Shown here: positions 35,353 to 46,678 of the stretch, one piece after another
How positions within the stretch are numbered: position 1 is the first letter of the stretch
How the letters are laid out: each line of letters opens with the position of its first letter
Assembly: GCA_965228005.1 (NCBI GenBank)
Contig: CBDDGV010000001.1
Location: 434,001 to 498,000 of the forward strand
Length of the DNA stretch: 64,000 nucleotides
Direction of reading: 5' to 3'
DNA from: JBCCXZ01 sp965228005
GTDB lineage: Bacteria > Planctomycetota > Planctomycetia > Pirellulales > Lacipirellulaceae
Position numbers and translations under genes: made by a program
Notes under the pieces: generated by a model
Database searches by the model: none
Told to the model about the DNA's origin: nothing
What the model saw: the letters and a program-made list of their open reading frames with translations, nothing else

Positions 35353-37416
35353 ATGACCGAGCACTTCGCAGCGATCGACTACGCGATCATGTCGGTCTAT
35401 CTGCTCGTGCTGGTCGCCATGGGCTTCTACCTCAAGCGGTGGGCCTCCGCCAGCCTCGAGGCGTACATCGTGGGCGGCCGGCAGTTCCCCTCGTGGGCGC
35501 TGGGCTTCTCCGGCATGGCCAGCTTCCTCGACCTGGCCGGCACGGCGATCATCGTCGCTTTCCTGTTCTTGCTCGGGCCCCGCGGGCTGTTCATCGAGTT
35601 CCGCGGCGGCGCCTGCCTGATCCTCCCCTTCATGATGCTCTGGATGGGCAAGTGGCACCGACGCTCCGGGTGCCTGACCTCGGCCGAGTGGATGGTGTTC
35701 CGATTCGGAGACGGCTTTGGCGGCCGCTTCGCACGCGTCGTGGCGATGCTCGCCAACGTGCTCAGCACGATCGGGATGCTCGCGATGCTGACATTCGCGG
35801 CCGGGCACTTCCTGTCGCTGTTCGTGCCGGCGTCGCCAACGACCTGCGCAGTCGCGTTGCTGCTCATCGCGACCTGCTACTCCGTCTTCTCGGGTTTCTA
35901 CGGGGTCGTGTTCACCGACATCTTTCAGTCGTTCTTCATGCTCGCGGCGACGGCCTACGTGGCCGCGGCGGCCTGGCGGGTCGCTCCCGATGCGGAGTCG
36001 CTGGGCGCGCTAGCCGAGCGTGTCACCGGCAACGGCGAGTGGGTCTCCAGCGTCCCGGCTTGGCAGGTTGAGATGCCGCCCGAGTTCGACGCCTACCAAT
36101 TCCTGCTGCTGTTCAGCGGGCTGTACTTCTTCCGCCAGATTATCGGCGGCATGGTCGCGGGCGACGACCCGAAGTACTTCGCCGCACGGAACGACCGAGA
36201 GTGCGGGCTGCTCTCGGCCCTCTGGATCGCCATGATGACGGTCCGGTGGCCGCTCACGATCGGCATCGCCGTCCTCGGGCTCGCGATGGCCGACGACCTG
36301 CTGCCGGACTCGGCCGACCGCCGCTGGGCGACCGAAGAGATCCGCGCGGCCTACCCGGGGGTCGATCGCCAGGGCTGGCCGGGGCTCATCTCGACCGTGG
36401 CCAACTCGCCCGAGCAGTGCGACCCCAACTTGATCCGATCGCTCCAGGAGCGGCTCGGGCGGGACCGCTGGGATCAGAAGATCAAGCTGCTCAGCTTCTA
36501 TGGCGAGATCGACTCCGAGCGGGTGCTGCCCGCGGTGCTCGTCACGCAGCTGCCCAACGGCCTCCGCGGGCTGGTCGTCGTGGCGTTCCTCGCCGCGAGC
36601 ATGTCGACGTTCGACTCGCACCTCAACCGGGCGGCCGGGATGCTGGTGCGCGACTGCTACCAGGCGTACCTCCGCCCTGCGGCAGCTCAGAACGAGCTGA
36701 TCTACGCGAGCTGGGCGTCGTCGGTGCTGGTGGTCGCCGGCACGGCCGTCTTCTCGATGACGATCGAGAGCATCAACGATATCTGGAGCTGGATCATCAT
36801 GGGCCTAACGGGCGGCATGCTCGGCCCCTTCCTGCTGCGGTTCTACTGGTGGCGCTTCACGGGCGGCGGATTCGCCATCGGCACCGTCGTCGGCATGGGG
36901 ACGGCGATCGTCCAGCGCGCGGTCGCACCCGACCTTGGCGAGCTGACCGTGTTCTCGATCGTGCTCGGCAGCGGCACGCTGGGGGCGATCGCCGGCAGCT
37001 ACCTCACCAACCCGGTCGACGCCGAAGTCCTCTGGCGCTTCTACGACCGGACCAGGCCGTTCGGGCTCTGGGGACCGATGAGGGCCCGTCTCAATGAAGC
37101 GGAAGCAGCCCGCGTCGAGAACGAACACCGGTACGACCTGCTCTGCCTGCCGTTTGCGCTGCTGTGGCAGGTGAGCATGTTCATGGCCGCGATGCTCGCG
37201 GTGATCCAGCAGTGGCAGGCCGCCGCGGCCTGGGCCGCCGCGTCGGCCGTTGGGGCTGTCGGCGTCTACTTCCTGTGGTACACGCGCCTGCCCGAAACGA
37301 ACTGGTACGAGTCCCCAGCACCTTCCGCCGCAGAGGATCAGCTCGGGAGGCCGTCGGTCTCCCCGCCTCAGCCCGACCCCGCGCCCGCGGCGGAAAAGCT
37401 GTGGGGCGCCCGCTAG
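35353..37416 (+). CDS. Sodium/solute symporter (SSS family, 687 aa)
   Basis: It has about 13-14 hydrophobic segments. The N-terminal LLVLVAMGFYLKRWASASLE and YIVGGRQFPSWALGFSGMAS match the SSS family. The mid-protein SSS signature can be seen in GLVVVAFLAASMSTFDSHLN. Two polar inserts (about 320-370) are larger than in the model SGLT/PutP proteins. It probably imports a sugar or sugar acid with Na+; the substrate is not clear from sequence. The GH92 gene starts 22 bp after its stop and a sulfatase follows, so it likely takes up a product of that glycan degradation. Confidence 0.88.
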   Translation: MTEHFAAIDYAIMSVYLLVLVAMGFYLKRWASASLEAYIVGGRQFPSWALGFSGMASFLDLAGTAIIVAFLFLLGPRGLFIEFRGGACLILPFMMLWMGKWHRRSGCLTSAEWMVFRFGDGFGGRFARVVAMLANVLSTIGMLAMLTFAAGHFLSLFVPASPTTCAVALLLIATCYSVFSGFYGVVFTDIFQSFFMLAATAYVAAAAWRVAPDAESLGALAERVTGNGEWVSSVPAWQVEMPPEFDAYQFLLLFSGLYFFRQIIGGMVAGDDPKYFAARNDRECGLLSALWIAMMTVRWPLTIGIAVLGLAMADDLLPDSADRRWATEEIRAAYPGVDRQGWPGLISTVANSPEQCDPNLIRSLQERLGRDRWDQKIKLLSFYGEIDSERVLPAVLVTQLPNGLRGLVVVAFLAASMSTFDSHLNRAAGMLVRDCYQAYLRPAAAQNELIYASWASSVLVVAGTAVFSMTIESINDIWSWIIMGLTGGMLGPFLLRFYWWRFTGGGFAIGTVVGMGTAIVQRAVAPDLGELTVFSIVLGSGTLGAIAGSYLTNPVDAEVLWRFYDRTRPFGLWGPMRARLNEAEAARVENEHRYDLLCLPFALLWQVSMFMAAMLAVIQQWQAAAAWAAASAVGAVGVYFLWYTRLPETNWYESPAPSAAEDQLGRPSVSPPQPDPAPAAEKLWGAR

Positions 37417-37438
37417 ACCGAAACCGCCACGAGACCGA

Positions 37439-39568
37439 ATGGAACCTACCCCCGCCACCTCCGAAACCTCCGCCATCAACCCGCTGCAGGGCACGGACAG
37501 CCGCCGCGCTTTCTCGACCGGGAACACCTACCCCGCCGTGGGCGCGCCGCGAGCGATGACCTACTGGACTGCTCAGACGAGCGACGGCCGGTTCATCTTC
37601 GACCGTCAGGAACCAAAGCTGTGCGGCATCCGCGCCACGCACAGCCCTTCGCCGTGGATGGGCGACTACGGCCACTTCGATATCTTCCCGGCCGTCGGAG
37701 AAATCGGGGCGCTCCCCTGCGACCGGGCCAGCCCCTACTCCCGAGAAGACGCCGTCTTCCGCCCGCACCTGTGCGAGCTCAGCATCGACCGGTACGGCTC
37801 ACGGGTGCGCCTCGCCGCGACCTCGCGCTGTGCCGCGCTCGAGGTGCAGTTCCCGGCGGGCGCCGAGGGGGCAATCGTCGTCCAGACCGGCAAGGCCGAT
37901 GAGCTCACGCTGGGCGACATATGGGTCAGCAATCGCGCGGACGGCTGCGAGATGCTTGGCGTCTCCTACAGCAATCACGGCGGCTGCCCCGAGGGCTACG
38001 GCTGCTACTTCGTCGTCCGCTTCGACGCGGCGCCTACCGAGTACGGCGTGCTCACAGGGCACGGCGTTGCCCGGGGTGAGAGCAATCACCGAAGCCCTCG
38101 CGCCGGCGCGTACGCCCGGTTTTCTTCAGCTCGAGTCCGCCTGCGGATCGGCACCAGTTTCATCGACCACGAACAGGCGCGGCGTAACCTCGCACAAGAG
38201 GTAGGCGACCGAGACCTCGACGCGGTCTCCCGGGAAGCGGAGCAGCAGTGGGCCGAGTGGTTGGGTCGAGTCGAAGCCGCAGGGGGGAGCCCCGGCGACC
38301 GGGTCTGCCTCGCGACGGCGATGTACCGCGCCGGCATGTTCCCGATGACCGGACACGAACTCGACGACCAACTCCGACCCCGCCACCGCAGCCCCTACGA
38401 CGGCGGGCTCCACAGCGGGGTGCTCTACACCAACAACGGGTTCTGGGACACCCACCGTACGTTGTACCCGTTGTTGGGGCTCATCGACCCCGCGGGCTAC
38501 GGCGAGATCGTCGAAGGCTTCCTGCAGGCGTACCGGCAGGCCGGTTGGCTCCCCAAGTGGGCAAGCCCCGGGTACCGCGACTGCATGGTCGGCACCCACT
38601 CTGACGCCGTGATCGCCGAGGCCATTGCCCGCGGCATCCCCGGCTTCGACCGGGAAGAAGCCTTCGAGGCCATCCAACAGAACGCGGCCTGCCGCAGCGA
38701 CAGCCCCGAACGCTACGGACGCCTTGGACTGGCTGACTACGAACGCTTGGGGTTTGTCCCCGCGGAAGCCGCACCCTACAGCGTCAGCCGGACACTCGAT
38801 TTTGCATACAGCGACTGGTGCGTCGCACGCGCAGCCGAAGCGCTGGGCCGGGAAAGCGCCGCCGAGCGGTTCTATCAACGCAGCCAAAACTACCGCCAGC
38901 TCTGGGACCCGCAGACGCGCTTCATGCGACCGAAGAGTCGCGACGGCGACTGGGCGCCGGGCTGGGACGAGTTCGCCTGGGGCGGAGCCTACATCGAGAG
39001 CGGGCCGTGGCAGCACGCCTTCAGCGTGCCGCACGATCCACGCGGACTGGCAAGTCTCCTCGGCGGCGTCGACGCCCTGATCGGCCGGCTCGATCAGATG
39101 CTCGCGACGCCGCCAACCTACGGCACTGGCTCTTACGAGACGACGATCCACGAGATGACGGAGATGGCCCTCGCGACCGACCAAGACGGGGAGTCGTTCG
39201 GCCAGTACGCCCACTCCAATCAACCCGTGCACGGCTGCCTCTGGTTGCCAGCGGCACTCGGCAGGCCGGAGTGGACGTCGCGTCAGGTGGAGCGCGTGCT
39301 CCGCGGGCTCTACACGCCGGAAACGCTTCCGGGCGACGAGGACAACGGCGAGATGAGTGCTTGGTACATCCTGGCAGCCGCCGGTTGCTTCCCGCTGTGC
39401 TCGGGCAGCGGCCAGATGGTCCACGCGCCAGTCGGCGTGTTCGAGCGTGTCGCCTTTGCGCCAGAAGCCCAAAGCCGCATCAGAGTCGACGCGGAATCGC
39501 CAGCACGCGGCCCAAGCAAGAGCGGTACAAAAAAAGGCACACTATCGGAGCTGCAGAACTTGACCTAA
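37439..39568 (+). CDS. GH92-family alpha-mannosidase-like glycoside hydrolase (709 aa), 3' end possibly frameshifted
   Basis: GH92 enzymes are calcium-dependent exo-alpha-mannosidases. The start MEPTPATSETSAINPLQGTD is chosen because it lies 22 bp after the symporter stop. The N-terminal beta-sandwich has TGNTYPAVGAPRAM. The (alpha/alpha)6 domain has NNGFWDTHRTLYPLLGL, GYRDCMVGTHSDAVIAEA, YAHSNQPVHGCLWL and the signature DNGEMSAWYILAAAGCFPLC. No signal peptide was seen. After about residue 690 (VDAESP) the sequence no longer looks like the family. The other frames still appear protein-like to about 39660, and a run of seven A at 39529-39535 suggests a frameshift. Confidence 0.85.
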   Translation: MEPTPATSETSAINPLQGTDSRRAFSTGNTYPAVGAPRAMTYWTAQTSDGRFIFDRQEPKLCGIRATHSPSPWMGDYGHFDIFPAVGEIGALPCDRASPYSREDAVFRPHLCELSIDRYGSRVRLAATSRCAALEVQFPAGAEGAIVVQTGKADELTLGDIWVSNRADGCEMLGVSYSNHGGCPEGYGCYFVVRFDAAPTEYGVLTGHGVARGESNHRSPRAGAYARFSSARVRLRIGTSFIDHEQARRNLAQEVGDRDLDAVSREAEQQWAEWLGRVEAAGGSPGDRVCLATAMYRAGMFPMTGHELDDQLRPRHRSPYDGGLHSGVLYTNNGFWDTHRTLYPLLGLIDPAGYGEIVEGFLQAYRQAGWLPKWASPGYRDCMVGTHSDAVIAEAIARGIPGFDREEAFEAIQQNAACRSDSPERYGRLGLADYERLGFVPAEAAPYSVSRTLDFAYSDWCVARAAEALGRESAAERFYQRSQNYRQLWDPQTRFMRPKSRDGDWAPGWDEFAWGGAYIESGPWQHAFSVPHDPRGLASLLGGVDALIGRLDQMLATPPTYGTGSYETTIHEMTEMALATDQDGESFGQYAHSNQPVHGCLWLPAALGRPEWTSRQVERVLRGLYTPETLPGDEDNGEMSAWYILAAAGCFPLCSGSGQMVHAPVGVFERVAFAPEAQSRIRVDAESPARGPSKSGTKKGTLSELQNLT

Positions 39569-39727
39569 CGACCCCTTCCGTGGTCAAAGACGCTACGCTT
39601 CATCGGCGGCAAAGCTCCTCCGTTCCCAAAGCCGCTCTTCCTGCACGACCCCGACACAGCAATGTCAAGTAACGGCTTGAACGTCGGGCATAGCGAGAAC
39701 CAAAGCAGAATCCCAGGCGGCGATCAG

Positions 39728-41086
<1,359 letters not shown>

Positions 41087-42194
41087 CCTTACGAGCAACT
41101 AGGCAGTGACCGGCTCATCCTGCAGGTGCTCAACGCTTGCGTTGGAGAAAGGCCTGGAGGACTCTTCAGGTTTGGTGCGCGAGGCCGCCGTATAGAGTTT
41201 GCAGCTTCTTGCGGAAGCTCAACCCCGCCACGACGGGGTGCTCGGTCTACGTCGCCCCGCACATCGACCGTACGGCCGGTTCCGCACGGCTCCGTCAACA
41301 CGGAGACCGGCCCAAGCACCCCTGGTCGGCCGACGACTCGCCGCCGGGTTCGAACGTTCTCCGCTCGAGCAAACAACAGTTCTACGCCGCAGAGTTGATC
41401 GGCGACGACGGCCTCGGAGTCCAGGCTTACAGCCACGTCGACGACACGTGCCGCGCGTGGCACGACGACTTCATCGTGCCTTGTCTCATCGCGGGACACT
41501 CCGACGCCGGCAACGAACCATTCTTCCACTCCATGCCGCGGCGGAAGACCGAAGGCTCAAGCCCGGCAATCGCGTTTCCGGCTCCCTCCGCCTTCAGCCG
41601 GTCAGCGGCGTCGACGGCCCTTCACAACCGTGATCAGACAAACGGCTAGACTTTAGGTCCAACAACAGCGGCAATTGTCGCTTACCCGCGCCGCCCCAGA
41701 CATACCCCACCCACCAATCGCGTTGAGACAAAGCCCTGCCGGCTCACCGAACCGAGACCGCAGGATGGATACACCATCGCGTCCGGACCAGCTGCGGAGC
41801 GTCCGCTGATCGTGCAGTTGCAGTTGCGCCCGCAGCCGACGCCACGCCCCGAGGAGCGCGATCGTCATCGGACTGTTGACCCGACGCGGGTTGAGCCAGG
41901 CTTGAACCTTCAGACGCCTTAGAGACCTCTTCGTCCAGTTTGTCGACAAAGCCCACTTCGGTCTATTCTAGCTTGCCCGATCTCGGCTCTGGACAGCCAA
42001 GAGGTCTCGTGATCGCCGTCAATATGTACACGAACAGCATGTGATACGTGAGATCGTCCGTCAGTCTAGCGGTTTCAAACAACTGTGGCAGAACAGTACC
42101 CCCGGCCGGTGGGCGGTGCTATAACTCCCGGCGTCTGGGTCGCTCGGTTCCTTATTGCGGTGGCCTCGCGGGGCCGCTCTACGGGGGGTTGGAG
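41087..42194. other. 1.1-kb region with no confident gene
   Basis: Several frames are open between 41126 and 41650. One, on the plus strand near 41360-41480, reads LRSSKQQFYAAELIGDDG and then GVQAYSHVDDTCRAWHDDF, which looks protein-like, but it has no start, domain or ribosome site that I can support. It may be a decayed remnant. From 41650 to 42194 I see only short frames, no RNA gene and no strong repeat. Confidence 0.5.
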
Positions 42195-45100
42195 ATGGGC
42201 TGCGCATCGATTCGACGGGCTGTTGTCGGGTTGCTTCTTGCCGCGAGCTGCGGCCGGCTATCATTTGCGGCGGATTTTGATTGGGAGGCTGTGCCGCTGA
42301 CGTCTGACTGGGCGAACGCCTCGAACTGGGCGGGGCCGTTGGGGCAGTTCCCCGACGACGCGGGCGACACCGCGACGGTCGATGGGTCCAATGGGACCGA
42401 CCCCATCTTGAACGTCGACGTGACTGTAGGCGGCCTGACCATCACCGATGGCGGCGACGTCTTTACAGGGGCCAGTTCTTCGGGGAGCCTCAACAACTTC
42501 GAGCTCGACGTGCAGGGGGCCACGGTGATCGACGGAGCGGGCTCCGACCTGTTCGTCCGAGAGTCGGGGACCTTCATAGACTTCACGACAGATACCCTCA
42601 CGGTGTCGGACCTGGGACGCATTACGCTGCAGGGCAACAGCGAGATCCAGATCAACGAGAGCGGGGCGATCCAGAACACGGGCCGGATCATAGGCGAAGG
42701 CACAGTCCGCTTGAACTCAACCACGGGCAACCTGATCAACAACGGCACCATCTCTGCCAACACCACCGGAGGGACCGGGACGCTCATCATCGACGGTTCG
42801 GGGTCAAATACCGGACTATTCGATTGGGACGGTACCGGCTCGGGCACGTCGGACCTGAATGTTTTCTCCGGCGCTACGCTCGACATCCGGCTGAGTCAGA
42901 ACAGCGATGTCTACCAAGGGTTTATCTCGGTGCTCCAAGACGGGGTCTTCTTGAACGCATTCGATTGGAGCACCGGCGGCGGCAGTAACGTGGCGCTGGT
43001 GGGGTTGGCCGGTACCGCGACGATCGGCGGCACGGGGAGCTTCACGAATGGGGCGGGGTCCACAGTGAACGTGTCGAGCGGGACGGGGCTGATCGACACC
43101 GACTTTGCCAATAGCGGCGACGTGACGGTGGCGAATGGGGCGACGCTGGACATCGGCCCGGGCAACACCGTGACGCTGGCCGGGGGCACGATCAGCGGGG
43201 CGGGGACCTACCTGCCGAGAACGACGACCGTCACCGGCGAGGTAGACATCACGGTCGACACGTTCGACTTCGACCGGGCGCCGACAACGGTCGAACCCGG
43301 AGGCGTCCTGGACATCGATGTGCAGTCGTACGATACGCTGCTGACCGAGAAATACGACTCGACCCTGACGGTCAACAGCGGCCGGGCCTCGATCGGCGTG
43401 GCGAACAACCCGTTTGTGATGGACGGGACGCTGAACCTGAACAACACCGACGGCACGACCGCGGAAGTCTCTGGGTTTGGCGGGATCCAGATCGGCGACG
43501 ACGTGGGCTCGGGCGGCGCGAATATCAACACGGGCGGCACGGGGCTGTCGCGCGTCACGCAGACGCCGATCACGTTCAACTCCGACGCGGACGTCGAGGT
43601 CGCGGCCGGGACGACCTTGCAGCTGCGCAGCGCGGTCTTCAATTCGGTGAACGGGCTGAACAACGCGGAGTTCACCGGCGGCGGGACGCTGCTGATGGGC
43701 AGCGTGCAGGTGAACGAAGAGACGACGATCGACATGCCCGGCGGGTCGGTTTCGCTGGACACCGTGTTCCTGGCGGTCGGGGCGCCGGACTCGAGTATCG
43801 ATGCGCCGCTGACGATCAACACCGGCACGCTGGAAGAGTACGGGCTGGAGATTTTCTTAACCTTCACGGACATCAACATCGACACGACGGTTGGCGGTCA
43901 GTTGAACGTGAACCTCGACGCCGCCGATTCTTGGGTGATCAACGAAGACGGCCGGATTAACTTCGATGGCGACAACTCGCCGGACGTTGCGTTGACCGGG
44001 TCGGAGCTTGAGATGGGCGGCGTGATGACCGTCACCGGGCGGAACACGACGGAGGCGTCTCTGACGATCACCGGCACGGTCGACATCCCCAACGCGGGCG
44101 ACGAGCTGCGGCTGGACGGGATCCCGTTGGCGGTCATCAGCCCGCACCGCATCGAGGGCGGCACGGTGAGCGGCGACGGCGAGCTGTCGGCCGAGTTCGA
44201 CGTGAGGCTGACCGGCTTCGGCACGATCGACGCGGACATCGATTTCGACGGCCCCAGCCAGTTCTTCAGCGCCGAGTTGCTGGCCGACGACGGCACGCTG
44301 AACGTCAACAGCGAAATCCTCGAGGTGGGCTTCCTGGGTACGGCCGATTCCGACGGCGTCTTGAACCTGGGGCAGGCGTTCAACACCAGCGTCGCGGTGC
44401 GGATGGTCCTCAACGGCGGGAGCGTCACCGGGGCCGCGATCACCAACGACGGGGAGATCCGCGGCCACGGCACGATTGCTTCGGCCGACCTGAACAACAT
44501 CGGCACGATCTCAGCGGACGGCGGGCTGCTGATTCTTGATACGGTCCTCGAGGCCGACATCGACGGCGAGAACCCCAACGACGGCGACGGCGTTCTGAAC
44601 GCCATCGACGGCAGCTTGCGGCACGTGAGCGGCATCGGGGCGGGCAGCTTTCTCGTGTTCGACGGCCAGATCAATGTCGGCGTGGGCGAGTCGTTCGAGA
44701 TCACCGGCGGCGGGATCCAGGCCCAACCGGGGGCTGTCGTGAACTTTACGACCGGCGGCACGCTTTTCGCCCCCGGGTTCAGGCAAGGCGGCACGCTGAC
44801 GACCTCGGGGAGCGAGGCGGTAATCGCGTCTCCCGTGATCGACTTCGGCAGCTTCGGTAACTCGCTGCTCGCCGCCGACCTCCGCCTGACGGGGGAGGCG
44901 ATTGTGAGGGTGGGGGCTTCGATCGCCGATGGCGGCGGCGACCTGATAGTCGATGCTCCTTCCACCCTCCAGGCCGAGGACGGCGCGACGATCGGCGCGG
45001 ACCTGCTCAACGAGGGGACGGTCTCTCCTGGTACGCTCGACGTCGTGGATGTCGGTTTGTTGAACCTCGGGGGAGACTTCACGCAGGCGCTCACCGGCCA

Positions 45101-45656
45101 GCTGGAGATCGACCTGTCGGGGACCGGGGCCGGGTTCTTCGACACGTTGGCGGTGACCGACTTGGCTTCGCTCGACGGGACGCTGGACGTGAGCCTCTTG
45201 GCGGGGTTTGATCCGGTGGTGGGCGATTCGTTCGAGATCCTCACGGCCGGCGGCGGCGTTGCCGGCACGTTCGACACGCTGCTGTTCCCGGCGCTCGACC
45301 CCGGCGAGTTCATGATCATCTCCTACGGAGCCAACTCGGTGACCTTGAGCATCGTGGACCAGGGCTTCGAGGCCGACTTCGATAAGGACGGCGACGTCGA
45401 CGAGGACGACCTGGCCGAGTGGGAAGAAGGGTTTGGAATGCCAGCTCTTGCGACCATGAGCGACGGCGACGCCGATATGGACGGCGACGTCGACCTGGCC
45501 GACCTGATGATCTGGCAACAACAGTTCGGCAGCCAGGTGGGCGGGCTCGTTGGGGTGGCCGTAGTCCCCGAGCCGTCTGCACCGCTGCTGCTGTTCTTAT
45601 GCGGCTCTCAGTTCATCCTAACGGTACGACATCGTTGCGTTGGCCTGAGTTCATGA
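42195..45656 (+). CDS. Large beta-repeat surface protein with dockerin-like motif and PEP-CTERM-like end (1,153 aa)
   Basis: The start MGCASIRRAVVGLLLAASCG gives a signal peptide (cleavage near SFA); the frame is open upstream but lacks one. The first domain has DFDWEAVPLTSDWANASNW, a pattern common in planctomycete surface proteins with autotransporter-like beta-strand repeats. About 900 residues of Gly/Thr/Asn-rich beta repeats follow. A dockerin-like calcium segment (DFDKDGDVDEDDLAEW, then DADMDGDVDLADLMIW) precedes the C-terminal VPEPSAPLLLFLCGSQF. The anchor is weak, with an unusual His/Arg tail. It is probably a secreted or surface protein; its ligand is unknown. Confidence 0.85.
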   Translation: MGCASIRRAVVGLLLAASCGRLSFAADFDWEAVPLTSDWANASNWAGPLGQFPDDAGDTATVDGSNGTDPILNVDVTVGGLTITDGGDVFTGASSSGSLNNFELDVQGATVIDGAGSDLFVRESGTFIDFTTDTLTVSDLGRITLQGNSEIQINESGAIQNTGRIIGEGTVRLNSTTGNLINNGTISANTTGGTGTLIIDGSGSNTGLFDWDGTGSGTSDLNVFSGATLDIRLSQNSDVYQGFISVLQDGVFLNAFDWSTGGGSNVALVGLAGTATIGGTGSFTNGAGSTVNVSSGTGLIDTDFANSGDVTVANGATLDIGPGNTVTLAGGTISGAGTYLPRTTTVTGEVDITVDTFDFDRAPTTVEPGGVLDIDVQSYDTLLTEKYDSTLTVNSGRASIGVANNPFVMDGTLNLNNTDGTTAEVSGFGGIQIGDDVGSGGANINTGGTGLSRVTQTPITFNSDADVEVAAGTTLQLRSAVFNSVNGLNNAEFTGGGTLLMGSVQVNEETTIDMPGGSVSLDTVFLAVGAPDSSIDAPLTINTGTLEEYGLEIFLTFTDINIDTTVGGQLNVNLDAADSWVINEDGRINFDGDNSPDVALTGSELEMGGVMTVTGRNTTEASLTITGTVDIPNAGDELRLDGIPLAVISPHRIEGGTVSGDGELSAEFDVRLTGFGTIDADIDFDGPSQFFSAELLADDGTLNVNSEILEVGFLGTADSDGVLNLGQAFNTSVAVRMVLNGGSVTGAAITNDGEIRGHGTIASADLNNIGTISADGGLLILDTVLEADIDGENPNDGDGVLNAIDGSLRHVSGIGAGSFLVFDGQINVGVGESFEITGGGIQAQPGAVVNFTTGGTLFAPGFRQGGTLTTSGSEAVIASPVIDFGSFGNSLLAADLRLTGEAIVRVGASIADGGGDLIVDAPSTLQAEDGATIGADLLNEGTVSPGTLDVVDVGLLNLGGDFTQALTGQLEIDLSGTGAGFFDTLAVTDLASLDGTLDVSLLAGFDPVVGDSFEILTAGGGVAGTFDTLLFPALDPGEFMIISYGANSVTLSIVDQGFEADFDKDGDVDEDDLAEWEEGFGMPALATMSDGDADMDGDVDLADLMIWQQQFGSQVGGLVGVAVVPEPSAPLLLFLCGSQFILTVRHRCVGLSS

Positions 45657-46678
45657 ACTCAGGCCGCATCGGTAGTCTGTTGCATCGGCCACTAAATCTA
45701 GGGACAAAGTGCAGACTCGGAGGCCTTTCTCACGCATGCAGACCGGAGTGGATCGAAGCTTGCATCGCCCGTGAGGACCGAAGCAAGCTCACGATTCGTT
45801 CAAGAGATCTTGGATCAACAGACTTGTATCCGCATAGGCAGCTCTCGGCATCAGCCTGCGAGACCGTGAGCCGATCGGACGCACTCGCAGCTGGCCTGAG
45901 CAGTCCTGCGATGAAATGGCCTCGAGTCCCCAGAACGCGGGAAAGAACCCACTCCGCAAGGCTAGCGGATGGCCACCCAGTATAGTATACTTCTGATCAC
46001 ATATCGCTTAGGGGCGTTCAGTGAAGGCCCGACGCCAAACCGAGCCCCGAAAACCCGACACGAAGAGACGTAAACTCGAAGAATTAAGACCGCCCCGATG
46101 TCGACGCCGGCCTGCGATACCAGTCGAACGAGGAGATCCGACGAGACAGAACGCCCCACTTTTGGCGTATCGCCGCGTGTTCCCGATTCCGAGCCAAAAG
46201 ACAAGAGAGCGAGCCCCACCGCCACCGCAGGCCTGGAGAAGAGGAGCAAGAAGTAGCCCGGGAGGGACTCGAACAATGCTGTCGAAACCGCAAGAACAAC
46301 CGCATTGGCATTTCTTGCGCTGCACAACCCGACGCACTCGTCTCTGAACTGGAGCTGGATCTTGGCCTAATCCGGCTCTTACGGGCACGGCCATCACTCC
46401 GAGTTTCGACCCGTTTGCGAACCCTAGAGCTGGCGGCATCGGTAAGGGACCACGGCTAGAGATCTCAACATCCAGGTTTCCAATCTTCTTTGCATGCACC
46501 CACCCTTCGGTGGAGGAATCGGTAGTGCTGGTTACCTGCCTTCTGACAAGCCCAATGGCGATCGACGTCACGGCCGTTTCTCACAGGGATCAAAGACCCT
46601 CAGAAGATGAGCGGCGGATCTTCGAGGCCTGGGAGCAGCAGGTTCGCCGCTGAGCAACGCACATACAAAAGGAGCTCG
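45657..46678. other. 1.0-kb region with no confident gene, decayed remnants possible
   Basis: On the plus strand an open tail from about 46096 to 46255 reads CDTSRTRRSDETERPTFGV and ends GLEKRSKK before a stop. Right after it, at 46253-46275, is CCCGGGAGGGACTCGAACAA, which resembles the reverse complement of a tRNA T-arm and 3' end, although the stem does not pair well. It may be the relic of an integrase gene with an att site. No intact gene or tRNA is supported. Confidence 0.4.

Noticed and set aside
38126..39472. Minus-strand open frame of 448 codons opposite the GH92 gene
   Set aside because: The GH92 motifs on the plus strand explain the region; the antisense frame has none.
41137..41649. 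Plus-strand open frame of 170 codons after the sulfatase
   Set aside because: A short protein-like stretch is present, but no start, ribosome site or family could be supported. It may be a remnant, so it is described only as part of the gap.
43898..45319. Minus-strand open frame of 473 codons opposite the large beta-repeat protein
   Set aside because: It is low-complexity Ser/Pro/Thr text produced by the opposite strand of the repeats; no start site or domain.
46021..46571. Possible tRNA gene in the gap after the beta-repeat protein
   Set aside because: Only a T-arm-like sequence is seen. Its stem does not pair and no anticodon arm or full cloverleaf can be drawn.
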